NCBI GenBank assembly: GCA_002352145.1
Contig: DEHX01000152.1
Location: forward strand, 1-25,041
Reading direction: 5' to 3'
Source: Chitinophagaceae bacterium UBA2789
GTDB taxonomy: Bacteria; Bacteroidota; Bacteroidia; Chitinophagales; Chitinophagaceae
Length of the DNA stretch: 25,041 nucleotides
Both the position numbers and the translations under genes were made by a program. The notes beneath the pieces are model-generated. The model did no database searches, was not told where the DNA came from, and saw only the letters and a list, made by a program, of their open reading frames with translations. Of the stretch, positions 8,859 through 16,789 are shown in pieces; the stretch's first letter is position 1, and each line of letters starts with the position of its first letter.

Positions 8859-9890
8859 TTAATCCAATACTTCGTAGATCATGACCGGGTTTGATTTATT
8901 CTTCAGGCTCACTTCCCCAATTTTATTGCAACTGAAAGATTGCTTGATCTTTTCATAGCAGCTTTCTGAAATAACGATCTGGTTAGGACCCGCAACAGTC
9001 TGCAACCGCTGGGCTGTATTAACCGTATCACCGATCACCGTATAATCCAGGCGTCTTAATGTACCCGAGCCTATATTACCGGAGATCATTTCACCGCTAT
9101 TGATACCTATGGAAACCTTTGGGGTGAAGCCCTCAGTAGCAGGAAGGGCAGCAATCTTATTCCGAATAGCAAGACTTGCATCAATCGCCCTGTCAAGATG
9201 ATACTCACCTTTGAAAACTGCCATCACACAATCGCCTATGAATTTATCCACCAGTCCTTTTTGTGCAATGATCTCTTTCACCATTACATCAAAATAATTG
9301 TTCAGCAATTTCACGACTGTGTCAGGTTTTTCGTTTTCACTGATCGCCGTAAAGCCGCAAATATCAATAAATGCAACAGTAGCTTCTACTGTTTCATTCT
9401 CCAGCAGTGATTTTTCGAATTCTTTTCCACCCATAAAATTCAGCACTGTTTCATCCACATACATCCGCAGAATATTATTTTCTTTGATAGCCCTCATGGT
9501 TTCTTTCATCTGCTCTACATGCCGCAGGGTTTTTTGCATGGTAGTTTCCAGGTCCTCAAAATTCACCGGCTTGGTAATAAAATCAAAAGCACCGCGGTTC
9601 ATAGCAGTGCGGATGTTTTCCATATCGCCATAGGCTGAAACAATGACAGATTTCAGCAAACTGTTTTGTTCGTTCAGTCTAGATAGTAAGGTAAGGCCAT
9701 CCATCTCCGGCATGTTTATGTCACTGAGTACCACATCCACATCCTGGTGCTGTTCCAGTTGTTCCAGCGCCTTTACCCCATTCATGGCAAAAACAAACTC
9801 ATACTGGTTCTCCCGTATCTTTTGCCTGAATTTCTGCCGTATCAATGTTTCCAGATCGGCCTCATCATCTACTACAAGGATCTTTGCCAT
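8859..9890 (-). CDS. Response regulator with class III adenylyl cyclase output
   Basis: Residues 1-118 are a receiver domain with acidic D8-D9, phospho-acceptor D57 (VLSDINMPEMDG), S85 and K107 (TKP). A linker helix follows, then a class III nucleotide cyclase domain (about 165-343). Metal-binding aspartates are D176 (FIDICGF) and D220 (FIGDCVMAVF). K216 is the adenine-selecting lysine, and N291 and R295 (GDTVNTAQR) are the transition-state residues. The second purine-contact position has Thr (T284 in DYTVIGD) rather than Asp, as in class IIIb cyclases such as CyaC. All catalytic residues are present, so phosphorylation-controlled cAMP synthesis in the cytoplasm is likely. Its ATG overlaps the preceding receiver gene's stop by one base (TGATG), which suggests translational coupling and use of the same upstream kinases. 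Confidence 0.92.
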   Translation of the reverse strand: MAKILVVDDEADLETLIRQKFRQKIRENQYEFVFAMNGVKALEQLEQHQDVDVVLSDINMPEMDGLTLLSRLNEQNSLLKSVIVSAYGDMENIRTAMNRGAFDFITKPVNFEDLETTMQKTLRHVEQMKETMRAIKENNILRMYVDETVLNFMGGKEFEKSLLENETVEATVAFIDICGFTAISENEKPDTVVKLLNNYFDVMVKEIIAQKGLVDKFIGDCVMAVFKGEYHLDRAIDASLAIRNKIAALPATEGFTPKVSIGINSGEMISGNIGSGTLRRLDYTVIGDTVNTAQRLQTVAGPNQIVISESCYEKIKQSFSCNKIGEVSLKNKSNPVMIYEVLD

Positions 9891-10264
9891 CAGTGTATTG
9901 CTTTTAATTTTTCTTTTAATACTGTAAAATCTACCGGCTTGGTAAGAAAATCATCGGCACCTAGTTGTGTAGCCTGGTTATAGTTTTCTGCATCGCCATA
10001 CGCCGTTATCATCATCACCACCGGCGGCGGCTCGTGGTGCTCCTGTTTGATGCGTTTCAATAATTCCAGTCCGCTCATACCCGGCATATTGATATCAGAT
10101 AAAATTAGTACAGCCTCCTGGTTATGATCTGTCAGAAATTGTAAGGCTTCTTCCCCTGAGAAAGCAAAGTTAAATTGCATCTCCCCGCTTTTCATTTCTT
10201 TGCGAAAACGCTGCTCGAAAAGTGTTTGGACATCCCTCTCGTCATCTACAACTAAGATCTTCAT
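9890..10264 (-). CDS. Single-domain response regulator
   Basis: This stand-alone receiver of 124 residues has D8-D9, phospho-acceptor D57 (LILSDINMPGMSG), T88 (MMITAYGD) and K109 (LTKPVDF). No output domain follows, so it probably acts as a phosphate shuttle, a phosphate sink or a protein-interaction switch between the upstream histidine kinase and other partners. The start at 10264 (MKILVVDDE) is chosen because a longer frame to 10390 would add 42 residues unlike a receiver and would overlap the kinase coding region. It lies 34 bp after the kinase and overlaps the cyclase start by one base. Its receiver resembles that of the cyclase gene, including a lengthened segment after helix 1 (around residues 20-33), which suggests the two arose by duplication. 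Confidence 0.92.
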   Translation of the reverse strand: MKILVVDDERDVQTLFEQRFRKEMKSGEMQFNFAFSGEEALQFLTDHNQEAVLILSDINMPGMSGLELLKRIKQEHHEPPPVVMMITAYGDAENYNQATQLGADDFLTKPVDFTVLKEKLKAIH

Positions 10265-10298
10265 GCTGTGGTGGTTTACTAGTAATTGAAAATAAGGT

Positions 10299-11333
10299 TT
10301 ATATAGGTAAAATAATGGTGAACCGGGCAAATTCTCCTTCTTTTGTTTCCACCTGCAACTCACCATTATGACCTTTGGTAATGATATCATAACTCATACT
10401 AAGACCCAAACCGGTTCCTTCACCAGTAGGTTTGGTGGTAAAGAAGGGTTGAAATATTTTTTCAATTACTCTTTGAGGTATACCTATGCCGTTATCTTCT
10501 ACAATTATTTTCACCTTCCCTGATTCCAATATTGTTTTAGCTGAAACAAGAGGTTCGTAATTACCATCAGCATTCTTTTTTTTCTGCAGCACAGAATAAA
10601 AAGCATTGGTAAAAAGATTGAGCAGTACCCTGCCTATGTCCTGGGAAACTATTTTTATCTGTGGCAGGCCGGCATCCAGCGAACTATCGGTTTTGGCATT
10701 AAAACTTTTGTCTTTGGCCCGCATACCATGATAGCTCAGGCGCAGACATTCATCTACCAGGTTATTCAGATCGGTCAACTCTTTTTCACCGCTGCCACTA
10801 CGGCTGTGCTGCAGCATTCCCTTTACGATAGAATCCGCCCGTTTGCCATGGTGCAATATTTTCTCCAGGTTCTGAATAACATCATTAGCTATCTCCCTGG
10901 CATCCTCCATGTTTCCTTTTTCCAGTTCCACCTTCATCTCATCCAGTAATTCTTTACTTACATCAGAAAAATTATTGACGAAATTCAACGGGTTCTGAAT
11001 TTCATGGGCAATACCGGCAGTGAGTTCACCGAGGCTGGCCATTTTCTCTGATTGTATCAGTTGCTGTTGTGCTGCCTTCAGCTCTTCCAGTGATTTTTGT
11101 AATGCATCATTTGATTCTTCCACAGCTTTTCTTTTCAACTCCAGTTCAGCGATGGTTTCCTCAAGCAAAATGGCTGTGGTACGTTTTACTTTTTCGGTAC
11201 GGTCGAGTTTAAAGTTTATTATTTCATATTGCTTGTCTGCCTCCTTTACTGCGTTTTCCAAAGCAGTTCTATCAGCATCGCTTAGTTGCGATTGCTGAAT
11301 TAAATCGAGGATGTATTGAAATTGAGGATTCAT
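10299..11333 (-). CDS. Soluble histidine kinase without a recognisable sensor domain
   Basis: Residues 1-95 of this 344-residue protein are mostly charged helix, probably coiled coil. A HisKA domain follows, with phospho-acceptor H110 in GIAHEIQNPLNF, then an HATPase domain with the N box (LLNLFTNAFYSV), G1 box (VEDNGIGIP) and F/G2 boxes (PFFTTKPTGEGTGLGLS). There is no membrane segment and no PAS, GAF or other known input domain, so its signal must come from a partner protein. The ATG directly abuts the stop codon of the FIST gene upstream, and a receiver gene follows 34 bp downstream, giving the order FIST-kinase-receiver. FIST proteins of the NosP type act on co-transcribed kinases, which makes FIST protein 1 the best candidate partner. 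Residues 98-344 match the end of the giant kinase without any gap. Confidence 0.92.
   Translation of the reverse strand: MNPQFQYILDLIQQSQLSDADRTALENAVKEADKQYEIINFKLDRTEKVKRTTAILLEETIAELELKRKAVEESNDALQKSLEELKAAQQQLIQSEKMASLGELTAGIAHEIQNPLNFVNNFSDVSKELLDEMKVELEKGNMEDAREIANDVIQNLEKILHHGKRADSIVKGMLQHSRSGSGEKELTDLNNLVDECLRLSYHGMRAKDKSFNAKTDSSLDAGLPQIKIVSQDIGRVLLNLFTNAFYSVLQKKKNADGNYEPLVSAKTILESGKVKIIVEDNGIGIPQRVIEKIFQPFFTTKPTGEGTGLGLSMSYDIITKGHNGELQVETKEGEFARFTIILPI
10302..11042 (-). repeat. Kinase transmitter duplication, copy 1
   Basis: This part encodes residues 98-344 of the short kinase. It corresponds, residue for residue and without a gap, to residues 1527-1773 of the giant kinase (17632-18372), also 247 codons. 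By eye about 70% of residues agree, and around the phospho-acceptor His the DNA itself is clearly alike. The two are direct repeats about 7 kb apart. Confidence 0.8.
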
Positions 11334-12473
11334 TTACTTTTCTTTTAATGCAATACAACAAGTGGTGAGATTATGCATTTCCAGGTTTCCACCTGTTGCT
11401 CTTCCCAATTCTGCATTGGAAAACATTCCAGCCATTGGCACATTCCACACCTTTTTTATTCCATCCAACTCCTGCGACATTAACGGACCTAATGATAATA
11501 TTCTTCCTGCACAACTGAATACCACCAGTGCATCCGCTTCCGGCATTATTGTGTTTTTCAGATTTTGAACACCTTTCACCACTTTTTCCATTACATCAAA
11601 ATCAGGAGGTAATGAAAACCGGACTTTTGATCCCTGCGGCACTGACCCGCTGGTATAATAAGAACGGTCATTCCAGTCAACCACCAGGCCAGGCCGCATC
11701 ACCGGATCGCCTTTTTCCCGCTGCAATTGCAAAGGGAAGTTGGCAGCAATTTCCACCAGTAAATTGTTGTTCTCCGGGGTTGGGTCATCTATCCCGCCAT
11801 ATTTAGCTGTCAGGTCAAGCACCGGAATATCTTCTACCGTGTACACATGGTTGCCCTCACTTTTGGTCACTACTTTTTCTGTTCCTACTGCTTTCCATCC
11901 GCAGGTAGCAATACCTTTTACTTCAACTTTTGCTTCATTAAGCGCAATGCATACCATGGCATTATTACTGTCTTTACCATTGGTAAAAACAAACGTCTCC
12001 GAAAATGAATAATCATCGCCGGCGGCTCCGCCAAATGCATTTACTTCCGGTCCGGCAATTTCTTCTATTCCACGTAAAACCTCTTCACCATCTGCTGCTG
12101 CGTTGCTGATACCGATAATGAATGCAGGTACAGAAAAATGAGATTTGGCATTTTGTGCAATACTTTTTGCGACTTGCCTGTATTTATTCTCTTGGAATTC
12201 TTCGAAATAAATCTGAAAATGGTTTTTATTTATATCCAGCAACAGGATGGCAGATGATGCTTTCTCCGGGTTTTCATCAATGAATTCACCATTAGTGGTA
12301 CAGCCGAATATGGTTATACCCTCTTTATCCAATAATTCGTTAATGGCTTGTCTGTCCTGGCTTTTTGAAATAAAGCAGATAGCTAATGTTGGTTCAAAGC
12401 CGTCAGCCCTAATTTCTTCTAATGCGACTTTGATTTCCGCTGTCGATTTCCCTTTAATTGATTTTGCTTTCAT
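11334..12473 (-). CDS. FIST-domain sensory protein 1
   Basis: This 379-residue soluble protein spans complete FIST_N and FIST_C domains. Recognisable marks are the start MKAKSIKGKS, IFGCTTNGEFI (C57), FGGAAGDD near residue 155, GIATCGWKAVGTEKVVTKSEGN near 195-216, and the C-terminal block with H367 and the vicinal pair C372-C373. FIST domains are predicted small-ligand sensors. One branch, NosP, is a haem protein of similar length that senses nitric oxide and controls a kinase encoded next to it; whether this copy binds haem cannot be read from the sequence. Its stop codon (TAA) directly abuts the ATG of the short kinase, so the pair is likely translated together. No membrane segment or signal peptide is present, so it is cytosolic. 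Confidence 0.92.
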   Translation of the reverse strand: MKAKSIKGKSTAEIKVALEEIRADGFEPTLAICFISKSQDRQAINELLDKEGITIFGCTTNGEFIDENPEKASSAILLLDINKNHFQIYFEEFQENKYRQVAKSIAQNAKSHFSVPAFIIGISNAAADGEEVLRGIEEIAGPEVNAFGGAAGDDYSFSETFVFTNGKDSNNAMVCIALNEAKVEVKGIATCGWKAVGTEKVVTKSEGNHVYTVEDIPVLDLTAKYGGIDDPTPENNNLLVEIAANFPLQLQREKGDPVMRPGLVVDWNDRSYYTSGSVPQGSKVRFSLPPDFDVMEKVVKGVQNLKNTIMPEADALVVFSCAGRILSLGPLMSQELDGIKKVWNVPMAGMFSNAELGRATGGNLEMHNLTTCCIALKEK

Positions 12474-12482
12474 GAAATTATT

Positions 12483-13013
12483 TTATGGTTGCTTTATCCA
12501 TTTCAATCTACGGTTCCCGTTTAATACATGAAGTATAATAGTATCGCCGCTGAATGAGTATGCTCTTCTTACAGTACTGCCTACCGGTGAATGAATAGAA
12601 GTGGAGATGCGATGATGCTGCACTATATCGGCCGTGTCTTCAATATTGTAATTACCGGCATATACATAACTGGAAGCAAATGCCCGGACTGCATCCTTCA
12701 GTTCATCGGTTGACATACTATCCAGTTTCTGGTTGATATATTCATCACGCAAGCTTTGTTCTTCGGGCAGCCAATTGTAATCGTTATATCCTTTGCGGGT
12801 GATATGAACGGCCATATGTCCTAATCCATCATAAACAATATATCCTGTGCCGCCTTTGGTCCATGGGTCCTCATGCCACACTCCGTTTGAGTCAGCATTT
12901 TCAGCAATATAGAGCTTATACATGCCTGCCAGTTGTGCTTTACGATCTGTTTCCTTTTTTCTCTTGCAAGAAAATAAAATAATTGACAAGAGAACGAGTG
13001 TAACAATTTTCAT
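12483..13013 (-). CDS. Lipocalin-like lipoprotein
   Basis: With the start at 13013 the product is 176 residues and begins with a lipoprotein signal peptide (hydrophobic residues 3-12, lipobox LFSC with C16). A longer frame to 13055 would put 14 residues ahead of this signal and overlap FIST gene 2, so it is rejected. The mature part has the pattern of small lipocalin-like domain proteins: LAGMYKLY, a substrate-like strand with GYIVYDGLGHMAVHI near residue 60, and a final strand block (YSFSGDTIILHVL). Related proteins form a beta-barrel that could hold a hydrophobic ligand, but the function here is unknown. It is expected to be anchored in the outer membrane or inner leaflet. It sits between FIST 2 and FIST 1 with gaps of 11 and 9 bp. 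Confidence 0.75.
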   Translation of the reverse strand: MKIVTLVLLSIILFSCKRKKETDRKAQLAGMYKLYIAENADSNGVWHEDPWTKGGTGYIVYDGLGHMAVHITRKGYNDYNWLPEEQSLRDEYINQKLDSMSTDELKDAVRAFASSYVYAGNYNIEDTADIVQHHRISTSIHSPVGSTVRRAYSFSGDTIILHVLNGNRRLKWIKQP

Positions 13014-13024
13014 TCTTATTGAAT

Positions 13025-14167
13025 TTATTTTTCTTTTAATACCACCACACAACATGTATTGTTATGAAATTCATGTTTGCCTCTTTTTGATTTTCCAAAT
13101 TCGCCATAACTGAAATAACCTATGAAAGGTGCATTCCAGACTTGCATCACTCTCTCAATTTCTTCACTCGTCATTACGCCAAATGACAGATAACGGCTAA
13201 TACAGGAAAACATAATAACTGCATCTGCATTACCTTGTGTATCAGTTTTCAAACCTGTACATTCTTCAACCACCGTATCAATTACATCAAAATCCGGGGG
13301 AAGTGAAAAGCGGACTTTAGCCCCTTGCGGTACGTTGCCAGCGCAGATCAGTGACCTGTCTTCTTTATTACCCAACATAGCAGTACGCATAACCGGTGGC
13401 GCATTATCCCTTTCCAATTGCAGCGGATAATAAGCACCGAGGTTGACCACTGTATTGTTAATGGCATTCATTTCATCTGTATTCAATCCAAGATATTTGA
13501 TAACAAGATCAAATGCAGGCTGATCATCAATGGTATAAACAACATTACCCTCACTTTTGGTCACCGTTTTAGTAATACCGATTGGCTTCCATCCACAAGT
13601 AGCAATTCCAGTAACTTCCACTTTATCTGAATCAAATATGAGAGCTACCAGTCCTGTAATACTGCTTTTGCCGTATGTAAAGACGACTGGCCCGCTTAAT
13701 GCCAGGTCATCGCCAGCCATGCCCCCGAAAATAGCAGGCTCTTTCTGGTAACCTTCTTCAATTCCCCTTATTATCTGTTCTCCATCCGTATGCAGCCAGC
13801 CGGAAGCTACTATGAACGCAGCCTGGTCAAAACTGGTTCTCCCTGTTTCACCTAATTGTTTTGAAACTTCATAAGCCGAACCAGCATTTGTTTCTAAAAA
13901 AACCATTTTGAAAAATGCAGGATCCAGGTCAAGCAACATAATAGCAATGCCCCCTTCACTGATCTCGGAGTTTATGAATTCGCCAGAAGTGGTGGTACCA
14001 AAAATTTGTATTCTGTGATTGTTAAGTAATGAGCAAATAGCTTCTCTATCCTGCTTTAGTGAAATGAAAACAACAGCCAATGTGGGATTGAAACCATCAG
14101 CCATACTTTGCTCCAAAGCAGACTGAATGTCAAGCGACGACTTTCCTTTTATTGTTATAGCTTTCAT
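13025..14167 (-). CDS. FIST-domain sensory protein 2
   Basis: This 380-residue paralogue of the other two FIST proteins starts MKAITIKGKS and keeps FGGMAGDD, GIATCGWKPIGITKTVTKSEGN and the C-terminal block H368 with C372-C373. It differs in the N-terminal motif, which reads IFGTTTSGEF: the cysteine seen in FIST 1 and FIST 3 is replaced by threonine. That points to a changed ligand or redox response. It is cytosolic, without a signal peptide. It lies 7 bp after the DUF3500 gene and 11 bp before the lipoprotein gene, so it belongs to the same transcript. Retention of three diverged copies in one operon suggests sensing of different ligands or formation of hetero-complexes; this is inference. 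Confidence 0.92.
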   Translation of the reverse strand: MKAITIKGKSSLDIQSALEQSMADGFNPTLAVVFISLKQDREAICSLLNNHRIQIFGTTTSGEFINSEISEGGIAIMLLDLDPAFFKMVFLETNAGSAYEVSKQLGETGRTSFDQAAFIVASGWLHTDGEQIIRGIEEGYQKEPAIFGGMAGDDLALSGPVVFTYGKSSITGLVALIFDSDKVEVTGIATCGWKPIGITKTVTKSEGNVVYTIDDQPAFDLVIKYLGLNTDEMNAINNTVVNLGAYYPLQLERDNAPPVMRTAMLGNKEDRSLICAGNVPQGAKVRFSLPPDFDVIDTVVEECTGLKTDTQGNADAVIMFSCISRYLSFGVMTSEEIERVMQVWNAPFIGYFSYGEFGKSKRGKHEFHNNTCCVVVLKEK

Positions 14168-14174
14168 GAACCTT

Positions 14175-15272
14175 TTAGTGTTTTTCTTTGAGGTAGTGCT
14201 GTCTCAAAACATCTTCGCCGAATTCGTTACCTTTTTCCCGCCAGATGGCATGGATATGATTTGCCTCCCTGTTGGGGCCACCGCTCCTGTCATCAAACTC
14301 AATCAGAAAGGTAGGCCCGTTGATAACGAAATAATGCTGCTTTTCCTCGTTGTAGGCACCAATCCAACCAAACCAAATATTATCAATCCCTGCTTTTTTT
14401 ATTTTATCATACTCAACAATTGCTTTATCATACTCGAGGTTAAAAACAAATTCCCTGATGATATGCTCCAGTGCAGTTTTTTGTATGGCTGTCAGCTCAG
14501 ATCCTTTTATTCCCCAGTAATCAATCAACCGCTTGCCGCTTTCTGCTCCGGTGATAATGTCTGCCGGCACTTCTGTATCCTTCGTAGCTTTCTTCCTGAG
14601 TTCAGGAGTAAGCATGTTGATGAAACGAAGGCCAAGATCTTGTTCCTGGCCCAGCACCCGCCAGCCTGCATATTCAGATATCATGTATTCAGCCGGGTCA
14701 GTACCGATGAAGAATGGTGTTACGGAAATATTATCTTCGGAGAAAGTGAAGTTGACCGATAAGTGATGCCCCTCCAGTTTATACCCCCAGTTCTTGTCCT
14801 GTGGGCTGCCAAAAAAGGCAAAAAAGAAATTCTTATGCGACCACTGCAATGCTTTTATCCTTTCGTAAACAGTATCACTAAATTTTTTTTGCAAATAAAG
14901 GCTGTCATAATAACCGTTAATTAAATTATCCAGATGCATGATGCCGGTAGCCTTCAAGTAACCCTGAGAGCTGAATGAAACAGAAAGAATACGATGAACC
15001 AGTCTGCGCTGGTCATTATTCATATTACCAATGCTGATACCAGCTCTTGCCCTTAAACCCAACGGAAGATTATTCCACTTTAACCTGGCAGTATCCGAAA
15101 AAGAAAGAAGGGCATTTCTCTTTTCTAACTTGCTGAATGAATGATACAATGAGTCTGCATAAATCTTTATCTCTTTATGAAATCCTGTTTGTGCATTCAA
15201 AGACATTATCCCAAACTGGATGATGACAAAAAAGACTAACCAATTTCTTAACTGCTTTTGTATTAGAACCAT
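14175..15272 (-). CDS. Secreted DUF3500 family protein
   Basis: This protein has 365 residues from the ATG at 15272. The start is chosen because it gives a proper signal peptide (charged QKQLRN, hydrophobic core 11-22, probable cleavage after SLNA near residue 27) and avoids the overlap with the EthD gene that a longer frame to 15326 would create. The mature part carries the hallmarks of DUF3500: WGYKLEGHHLSVNFT near the middle, PFFIGTDPAE, and the C-terminal NHIHAIWRE with NEFGEDVLRQHY. The family has no firmly established reaction, but the conserved histidines (GHH, HIH) suggest a metal or catalytic centre. It is predicted to be periplasmic or exported. Within an operon of signalling genes it could process or remove a signal compound; that is speculation. 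Confidence 0.85.
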   Translation of the reverse strand: MVLIQKQLRNWLVFFVIIQFGIMSLNAQTGFHKEIKIYADSLYHSFSKLEKRNALLSFSDTARLKWNNLPLGLRARAGISIGNMNNDQRRLVHRILSVSFSSQGYLKATGIMHLDNLINGYYDSLYLQKKFSDTVYERIKALQWSHKNFFFAFFGSPQDKNWGYKLEGHHLSVNFTFSEDNISVTPFFIGTDPAEYMISEYAGWRVLGQEQDLGLRFINMLTPELRKKATKDTEVPADIITGAESGKRLIDYWGIKGSELTAIQKTALEHIIREFVFNLEYDKAIVEYDKIKKAGIDNIWFGWIGAYNEEKQHYFVINGPTFLIEFDDRSGGPNREANHIHAIWREKGNEFGEDVLRQHYLKEKH

Positions 15273-15300
15273 AATAATAATTGAAAATATTTCTGTTTGG

Positions 15301-15612
15301 TTAAAATGAATTTTCAACGGTGCCAATAATCATTGTAACTCCGCCGGTAGCAAAATTGGCCAGGTCAGCAGCAGCAGCCAGTCCTTCGGGTGAGCTCATG
15401 GTTTGCTGCAATTGTCCGGGGCTTGAAAAAAATAAATCAGCCTGTCGATAATAGGCTGCTTTACTTCCATCAGGAGCTGAAATGAATTTTGTCAGCTCCA
15501 ACCTGTTTACACCCTGCATTTTAGCTGCAAGGGGCAAATGTGTTTCTGCATAATACTTCTCAAATGCTTCCGGGTCTGTGGGATGACCGTAGAGTAATGT
15601 TGCTTTTATCAT
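15301..15612 (-). CDS. EthD family protein
   Basis: This 103-residue protein has the EthD pattern of the dimeric alpha/beta barrel superfamily: MIKATLLYGHP, then FEKYYAETHLPLA with H25, a central YYRQADLFFSS strand, and a closing ATGGVTMIIGTVE strand. It is of usual length for the family and complete. Members are small cytosolic proteins; the first was linked to ethyl tert-butyl ether breakdown, and others bind or convert hydrophobic or oxidised small molecules. No specific substrate can be named here. It sits 19 bp after FIST gene 3 and 28 bp before the DUF3500 gene, as one of four non-signalling genes placed among the sensor genes of this operon. Confidence 0.87.
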   Translation of the reverse strand: MIKATLLYGHPTDPEAFEKYYAETHLPLAAKMQGVNRLELTKFISAPDGSKAAYYRQADLFFSSPGQLQQTMSSPEGLAAAADLANFATGGVTMIIGTVENSF

Positions 15613-15631
15613 TTTTGCTGGTTTTCAATTT

Positions 15632-16789
15632 TTATTTTTCGGTTATTGTAACCCAGCAGCACATACCCGAATGAAAATGCTGCTTCCCGTTTTTTGTTCT
15701 TCCAAACTCACCATAGGTATAAAAGCCGGCCATAGGCGTCTGCCATACTTTTGCCAGGCCTTCATTTTCCACCGAAGTCAACGGCCCTAAAACGGGTGGC
15801 CTTCCGGCACAGGAGAAAATGAGCAGGGCATCAGGTTTGCCCTGAAGTGAATTTTTGAGAGCTGTTGCTTCTGAAATAATTTCTTCTGAAATTTCAAAAT
15901 CAGGCGGGGTTGTAAAGTGAAACTCGGCACCTTCTTCCATTTCTATATCCATGATCAAAGCGCCAGATTGCTTATCTATCGACCGGGGCGATTTAATAAT
16001 AGTTTCTCCGTCTTTACGTTTAGCAATAAAAGGGTAATGGACAGACAGGTCTTTAAAGATATCAAAACTTTCATCCCCGGTTTTATCTGCCATACCCAGA
16101 TATTTTAAATATAAATCTGCAGCAGGTTTTCCATCAATGCTGTAAACTTTATTACCTCCGCTTTTTGTTACCTTCCTGGCAATGCCCAATGGCTTCCAAC
16201 CGTGGGTAGCCATTCCATGTAAAGAAATTTTTTCAGCATCAAAAACCAAAGCGGCAATGGCATTTCCGGATTCATTTTGATGAGTAAATACATAGCTGTT
16301 CATAATTCCCCAGTCATCACCGGCCATTCCGCCAAAGAAAACACACCCATCACCCAGTTCCCTTACCAATGTTTTTACCAGTGTATCGCCATCAAAATAT
16401 TGACCATTTTCATAGACGCCATTACAGCTCAATAAAAATGTCGGGGATTTAAAATGATGAAGCGCTTTTGCGGCAAGGAGTGAAGCCGCTTTTTCCACAC
16501 CGGCATTTTCTACCTCTTCAATTAAGGTAAAATAATAATCCCGGCATACATCCAGTAAAAGTATTGCCGTTTCACCTTCGCTTTGATGGCCATTGATAAA
16601 TTCACCACAGGAGGTACAACCGAATACATCTATATTATGATGAAATAATAAATCGGATATGACTGCCCTGTCCTGTTTGACAGAAATAAATACAATAGCC
16701 AGTGTTGGCTTAAAGTCATCTGCCATACTTTGCTGTAGTGCAGCCCTGATTTCATCTGCGGAATTTCCCTTTATTGATTTTGCTTTCAT
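15632..16789 (-). CDS. FIST-domain sensory protein 3
   Basis: This 385-residue protein is the first FIST copy in transcription order. It keeps MKAKSIKGNS, VFGCTSCGEFING (two cysteines in this motif), FGGMAGDDWG, GMATHGWKPLGIARKVTKSGGN (His where the other two have Cys) and the C-terminal H373 with C377-C378. It is the most divergent of the three, and its middle region (ENGQYFDGDTL) differs from both others. Its ATG overlaps the TGA of the hydroxylase gene by four bases (ATGA), implying translational coupling to that membrane enzyme, and the EthD gene follows 19 bp later. It is cytosolic. The ligand is unknown; the tight link to a di-iron lipid enzyme suggests the compound sensed may be lipid-derived, or oxygen- or NO-related, but this is inference. 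Confidence 0.91.
   Translation of the reverse strand: MKAKSIKGNSADEIRAALQQSMADDFKPTLAIVFISVKQDRAVISDLLFHHNIDVFGCTSCGEFINGHQSEGETAILLLDVCRDYYFTLIEEVENAGVEKAASLLAAKALHHFKSPTFLLSCNGVYENGQYFDGDTLVKTLVRELGDGCVFFGGMAGDDWGIMNSYVFTHQNESGNAIAALVFDAEKISLHGMATHGWKPLGIARKVTKSGGNKVYSIDGKPAADLYLKYLGMADKTGDESFDIFKDLSVHYPFIAKRKDGETIIKSPRSIDKQSGALIMDIEMEEGAEFHFTTPPDFEISEEIISEATALKNSLQGKPDALLIFSCAGRPPVLGPLTSVENEGLAKVWQTPMAGFYTYGEFGRTKNGKQHFHSGMCCWVTITEK

Noticed and set aside
10265..10390. 42-residue N-terminal extension of the single-domain receiver
   Set aside because: It lies mostly inside the kinase coding region, has no receiver-like sequence, and the ATG at 10264 gives a standard receiver start (MKILVVDDE).
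13014..13055. Upstream start for the lipocalin-like lipoprotein
   Set aside because: The extra 14 residues would precede the lipobox signal and overlap FIST gene 2.
15273..15326. Upstream start for the DUF3500 gene
   Set aside because: It would overlap the EthD gene and place 18 residues ahead of a good signal peptide; ATG 15272 is preferred.
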